A stretch of DNA of 64,000 nucleotides, from the NCBI RefSeq assembly GCF_903819435.1, contig NZ_CAIJDP010000060.1, positions 372,001 to 436,000 on the forward strand, in the 5' to 3' direction. A program made the translations under genes and the position numbers. How positions within the stretch are numbered: the first letter of the stretch is position 1; each line of letters begins with the position of its first letter. This DNA comes from Flavobacterium salmonis. GTDB lineage: Bacteria > Bacteroidota > Bacteroidia > Flavobacteriales > Flavobacteriaceae. Below the pieces are notes generated by a model that worked only from the letters and a program-made list of their open reading frames with translations, was not told the DNA's origin and made no database searches. Shown here piece by piece: positions 60,478 to 64,000 of this stretch.

Positions 60478-60490
60478 TTAATATTTTAAA

Positions 60491-60994
60491 ATGATGAAAC
60501 AAATCAAAACTTTACTAATTGCTGCAGTGCTTATTTTGACTGCAAACAATACAATGAATGCGCAGGCTAAAACGGCCCATGTTGATGTTAGCGAGATTAT
60601 GTCGAAAATGCCAGCCATGCTTGATGCTCAAACTCAATTACAAAAATTAAGTGGAACATACGATGCTGAATACAAAAAAATGATTGAAGAGTATCAGACA
60701 AAAATTAAAAAGTATGAACAAGAAGCTGCTACTGCTACTGAAGCAGTAAATGCTGAACGCTCTAAAGAAGTTCAGGATATGCAAAAGAGAATTGGTGATT
60801 ACAGAGACAATGCTCAAAAAGAATTGCAACAAAAAGAAACTGATATCGTAAAACCTTTAATGGAAAAAGTAAGAGCTTCAATCCAAAAAGTTGGAAAAGC
60901 TAAAGGTTTCCAATACGTATTAGACGGTTCAACACTTTTATTGGCAGATGGTCCAAACATTACTGCTGATGTTAAAAAAGATTTAGGATTCTAA
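60491..60994 (+). CDS. OmpH/Skp-family chaperone, short paralogue
   Basis: The 167-residue protein has a signal peptide (IKTLLIAAVLILTANNTMNAQ) and a standard-size Skp domain: AHVDVSEIMSKMPAMLDAQT followed by a long helical hairpin and the C-terminal GFQYVLDGSTLLLADG. It starts 13 bases after the first ompH gene, so they are cotranscribed. Two tandem ompH genes after bamA are characteristic of Bacteroidetes. A strong terminator follows. Confidence 0.93.
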   Translation: MMKQIKTLLIAAVLILTANNTMNAQAKTAHVDVSEIMSKMPAMLDAQTQLQKLSGTYDAEYKKMIEEYQTKIKKYEQEAATATEAVNAERSKEVQDMQKRIGDYRDNAQKELQQKETDIVKPLMEKVRASIQKVGKAKGFQYVLDGSTLLLADGPNITADVKKDLGF

Positions 60995-61013
60995 GAAACA
61001 AATTTGTTATTAC

Positions 61014-61045
61014 AAAAATGGCTCAACTTAAGTTGAGCCATTTTT
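61014..61045 (+). terminator. Terminator of the bamA-ompH operon
   Basis: A perfect 32-base palindrome (16-bp arms meeting at 61029/61030) with A and T runs at its ends lies 20 bases after the stop codon. The stem is GC-containing in the middle (GGCTCAACTT). Confidence 0.88.
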
Positions 61046-61157
61046 GTTTTTATAATTTTATTTTACGCCTCCATTAATCGTAAAACCATCCATATTTGAC
61101 CTTATACGATCAAAACTGAAAATCCTTTACCAAATTAGATAAATTGTTTCTGTTAGA

Positions 61158-61286
61158 CAAAAAAGTGCCTGCTCTTAGTCTGCAAAAATTGGAATTTTTT
61201 ATTTTTTAAAATCTGGTTTTGAAATTGAAAAATATGAACCTAAAAAAGACTCACATTCGATTAATTTTCTAATTTATTTAACTTAA
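61158..61286 (+). pseudogene. Possible remnant of an acetyltransferase C-terminus
   Basis: A frame open from 61158 to the stop at 61284-61286 has no proper start codon. It ends NWNFYFLKSGFEIEKYEPKK followed by DSHSINFLIYLT. The N-x-x-F-Y-x-x-K-x-G-F pattern resembles motif B of GNAT acetyltransferases near their C-terminus. Nothing upstream in the 343-base gap continues it. It may be chance, so this is a weak call. Confidence 0.25.
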
Positions 61287-61337
61287 AATCCAATAAAAAG
61301 TACGAATTTAGATTCTCAAAAAATATTACTTTATTTT

Positions 61338-62114
61338 ATGACGAACAATAATCCTATAGGCGTTTTTGATTCCGGAATTGGAGGAACTTCAATATGGAGC
61401 GCTATTCACGAATTACTTCCGAACGAAAAAACCATATATTTAGCAGATAGTAAAAATGCTCCTTATGGTCAAAAAACCAAAGAAGAAATTGTTGCTTTAA
61501 GTAGAAAAAACGTAGATTTTTTAATTGAGAACAACTGTAAATTAATTGTTGTAGCCTGCAATACAGCTACTACAAATGCCATTCAGGAACTTCGTGCGGA
61601 ATATGACATCCCTTTTATAGGAATTGAACCTGCCATAAAACCTGCTGCACATAATTCTAAAACACAGGTTATAGGCATTTTAGCCACTAAAGGAACCCTG
61701 AATAGTGAGTTGTTTAACAAGACTGCTGAAATGTTTCATGACACAAAAATCATAGAGCAAGTTGGTTATGGATTGGTTCAGCTTATCGAAGACGGCAATC
61801 TGAATTCTCCGGAAATGACCCGGTTATTAGAGACTTATTTACAGCCTATGATTGAAGCCAATATTGATTATTTGGTTTTAGGATGTAGTCATTATCCATA
61901 TTTAATTTCACAAATTAAAAAAATTCTTCCCGAACACATTCAAATCATAGATTCAGGGGAAGCAGTAGCCAGGCAGACCAAAAATATTTTGCGTGAAAAA
62001 GTAGGTTTTTCTAATGCTGAAAAAAGTGAACCTGTGTTTTATATCAATTCAGGTCCGGCTGTTTTAAAATCAATTTTAAATAATAAATACAACGTGATCC
62101 AAAAGGATTTTTAA
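61338..62114 (+). CDS. murI: Glutamate racemase MurI
   Basis: The 258-residue enzyme makes D-glutamate for peptidoglycan. It starts PIGVFDSGIGGTSIW, and the two catalytic cysteines are C74 in VVACNTATTN and C183 in VLGCSHYPYL. ILATKGTLNS and YLADSKNAPYGQ are further conserved stretches. Length is normal. It follows the ompH terminator and lies convergent with the outer membrane barrel gene, with only five bases between the stop codons. Confidence 0.96.
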   Translation: MTNNNPIGVFDSGIGGTSIWSAIHELLPNEKTIYLADSKNAPYGQKTKEEIVALSRKNVDFLIENNCKLIVVACNTATTNAIQELRAEYDIPFIGIEPAIKPAAHNSKTQVIGILATKGTLNSELFNKTAEMFHDTKIIEQVGYGLVQLIEDGNLNSPEMTRLLETYLQPMIEANIDYLVLGCSHYPYLISQIKKILPEHIQIIDSGEAVARQTKNILREKVGFSNAEKSEPVFYINSGPAVLKSILNNKYNVIQKDF

Positions 62115-62119
62115 GCTAA

Positions 62120-63355
62120 TTATTCTATTTTTCGTTTAACGAACCAAATTCCGTCTAATGATAAATTAAGCGATAATTTATGATAATTTTCCTTTATCAA
62201 CCCATCGCCAATCTTGCCTTTTTGTCCGTATGAATACGAAATATTAAGAGCCGAAAAAGTATTGTCGACAGGTAAAGTAACTCCAATAGAAATTGCAGCA
62301 TTATTGACTCTTTTCCCATCAACTTCGAGATAACCTGTGTCAAAATTCACCCCAGTTCCATATTGAACTCTATCCCAATAACTTCTAATATCTTTATTTT
62401 TTCTAAAACTAAACCCCAAGGCAAAGCGATCTTGGTTTACAAAATCACCATATAATTCTGATTGGTTTGTATCGCTCCAAAGACTTTTTTCGTAATCAAG
62501 AGTCATAATTAAATTGTTTTTGAATCGTTTGCTGATTCCAAAACCAATTTCTAAAGGCATATAATAATCATCGGCATCAGAAGCTACATCAGATTCTATA
62601 ACGCTTTCATTTGAATTGCTTATATTTTCTACAGTCTGAACTTTAGATGCTTTTATTTGACTTGGCACTTTAAAAGTCGAAGCAATAGTAAAAGTAGAGT
62701 CAATTTTATATTGAGCTCCTAAAGTTGCACGTAAACCGCTATAATCTGTTTTTTTATTGATTGTTGTTAATGAATTTGAAATTAGATAACTTCTTTCATC
62801 TGTAGTATTTCCAAAAAGCACAGTTCCCGTCACTCCCATTGCTAATTTTTTACTTAAACGATAACCGTATGAAAAATCAAAATTATTTAATCCACCAGAT
62901 CCCTCTGCGTTCAAAGTATAATATTCCGAAGTATTTGAAATAGGCAATTTTAAATCTGAAATTTTGAATGAAGCACTCGAATATGGGCGCAAAGCAATAC
63001 TAAAAGCAGATTTTTTAGTTATCGGGAATGCAAAAGCAATATGCGAAAACTGAAAATTATTACGCTTTTCTGTTTTAGAACTACTCTGAAAGGTTGTTCC
63101 AATCGCTTTTCCTCCAATTTCAAACATAAAATGATTGAGTGGCACATAACCTAATGAAGCGGGATTGAGGTTGTTAATAAAAGTATCTGATGGAAGTGCA
63201 ATTCCGGAAGAGCCAATTGAAGGAATTGAACCATAATCTGCTTCATATATACTTCCTAAACCATATAATGAATAAGGAGAACTGGAAATACTTTGCGAAA
63301 ATGAGGTTACATACATTAAAATGAAGCAACTTAAAAAGGCGATTTTATTTTTCAT
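62120..63355 (-). CDS. FadL/OmpP1-like outer membrane barrel protein
   Basis: The 411-residue protein has a signal peptide (NKIAFLSCFILMYVTSFSQ). The mature start (SPYSLYGLGSIYEADYGSIP) and the conserved NNLNPASLGY motif (about 62-71) match outer membrane proteins of the FadL/OmpP1 group. Alternating beta strands continue to the C-terminal HKLSLNLSLDGIWFVKRKIE. It may act as a small hydrophobic molecule channel; substrate unknown. It begins one base from the end of the upstream DUF4270 gene, so they are coexpressed. Confidence 0.85.
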   Translation of the reverse strand: MKNKIAFLSCFILMYVTSFSQSISSSPYSLYGLGSIYEADYGSIPSIGSSGIALPSDTFINNLNPASLGYVPLNHFMFEIGGKAIGTTFQSSSKTEKRNNFQFSHIAFAFPITKKSAFSIALRPYSSASFKISDLKLPISNTSEYYTLNAEGSGGLNNFDFSYGYRLSKKLAMGVTGTVLFGNTTDERSYLISNSLTTINKKTDYSGLRATLGAQYKIDSTFTIASTFKVPSQIKASKVQTVENISNSNESVIESDVASDADDYYMPLEIGFGISKRFKNNLIMTLDYEKSLWSDTNQSELYGDFVNQDRFALGFSFRKNKDIRSYWDRVQYGTGVNFDTGYLEVDGKRVNNAAISIGVTLPVDNTFSALNISYSYGQKGKIGDGLIKENYHKLSLNLSLDGIWFVKRKIE

Positions 63356-64000
63356 TTAATAAGAGAGGTAATAAATTTTCAATTGAATTTTATTATTCAC
63401 ATGCTTTTGATCACCTAATACAAGCCTGTTTACGCCTTTATTAATATTTGGCAAAACAAAAACCAGCGATGATCTGGAATCTGATTGTTTAAGCATTTCT
63501 TTCTGCAAAAAATTCCCAAGTGATAATGAGTATTGTACATTTTCATTAAACTCATCACTTTCCTTGTTTAGCGTAGCGTATAGCGCGGTACCTGAGGAGC
63601 TATTTAAAGTACTGCTAATCCTGTTTAATTTATCTGCAACATATACCCGCAATGAATCAGCCAAAGGATACTTTTCAGAATACGTATTATTAACTGGTTT
63701 TACAATCAATTGGGCATCAACAATTGCACCTTTATCTGATATGTACTTAAGCTGTTTTATGTTTGGAAAATCAATTCGGCAAGCCAAACCGGTTCCAGAC
63801 TGAATATAACTTTGATTATTGGTCAGCAAACTGGACAACTTACTGTTTGAAGCTGGCAAATTCTGAATTAAAGTACCGGTTTTATCCAGCGAAATGGCAT
63901 TGAATTGTTTAGTAGGATCCAAAAAAGTAAAATCTTTAATATACGACGTTTCGGTATCGCTTAAACTTTTAGAGTAATAAAGCCGTACTTTGCTGGTTAA
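63356..64000 (-). CDS. DUF4270 protein, 5' end cut by window
   Basis: The frame is open to the window edge, so only the last 214 residues are seen. They match the C-terminal part of DUF4270 proteins: FTFLDPTKQFNA, SKLSSLLTNNQSYIQSGTGL, then IDAQLI-like AIVDAQLIVKPV and the end KHVNNKIQLKIYYLSY. DUF4270 proteins are large secreted or lipoprotein surface proteins of unknown role in Bacteroidota. The start lies beyond 64000. It directly precedes the outer membrane barrel gene. Confidence 0.85.
   Translation of the reverse strand, partial: LTSKVRLYYSKSLSDTETSYIKDFTFLDPTKQFNAISLDKTGTLIQNLPASNSKLSSLLTNNQSYIQSGTGLACRIDFPNIKQLKYISDKGAIVDAQLIVKPVNNTYSEKYPLADSLRVYVADKLNRISSTLNSSSGTALYATLNKESDEFNENVQYSLSLGNFLQKEMLKQSDSRSSLVFVLPNINKGVNRLVLGDQKHVNNKIQLKIYYLSY

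Overview
The window is AT-rich chromosomal DNA from a member of the Bacteroidota, most likely a Flavobacterium or close relative. Three things point there. Promoters carry the Bacteroidota -7 element TAnnTTTG instead of an E. coli-type -10. Ribosome binding sites are poor. The gene content is typical: a type IX secretion (T9SS) sorting domain, a PorG-like protein, a TonB receptor paired with a DUF4249 lipoprotein, DUF4270, and a FolK fused to a deoxynucleoside kinase. No intact insertion sequence, prophage, CRISPR array or rRNA was seen. Two tRNA genes are present.

Layout. 1-2300: a truncated secreted protein, a methyltransferase, an XRE regulator and a small secreted protein. 2490-12480: a nitrate/nitrite block on the minus strand, in transcription order nirB, nirD, DUF4202, a NarX-like histidine kinase, a NarL-type response regulator, narK and an orphan NrtA-like binding protein. 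No nitrate reductase and no ABC permease or ATPase is present. 12.6-24.9 kb: a META lipoprotein, a DegT aminotransferase, waaA, a tiny heptad-repeat lipoprotein, a YegP-like protein behind a heptanucleotide repeat, tRNA-Leu and tRNA-Gly, mutS, DUF1573, a TrmH-type methylase, a T9SS lectin-like protein and folK-dNK. 25.0-36.8 kb: sppA with a secreted hydrolase, a MITE-like palindrome, AsmA, a GT9 glycosyltransferase, DUF2797, GH3, another hydrolase and serB. 37.0-41.3 kb: seven small VOC, SRPBCC and DUF1801 genes divergent from a GlxA-type regulator. 41.5-47.9 kb: an L,D-transpeptidase, clpX, clpP, tig, a small membrane protein and an esterase. 48.0-64.0 kb: a surface lipoprotein, DUF4249 with a TonB receptor, pdxJ, and the envelope operon CBS-nadK-porG-uppS-bamA-ompH-ompH, followed by murI, an outer membrane barrel and a truncated DUF4270 protein.

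How the genes work together. The nitrate block looks like a regulated nitrite assimilation unit: NarK imports, NirBD makes ammonium, and the kinase and regulator pair senses nitrate or nitrite. Its intergenic regions share TACTTAT heptamers and TACGTA hexamers that could be the regulator's sites. The 53.5-61 kb operon supplies undecaprenyl phosphate, outer membrane protein assembly (BamA, two Skp-like chaperones) and a T9SS component.

The least ordinary signals are: the orphan NrtA protein beside a NarK carrying an extra periplasmic domain; a nested stem-loop in the nirB-nirD gap; a 160-bp fully palindromic MITE-like element in the asmA leader; and a Lpp-like heptad lipoprotein. All coordinates and motifs were read by eye from the sequence; family names come from recognition of motifs, not from database searches.
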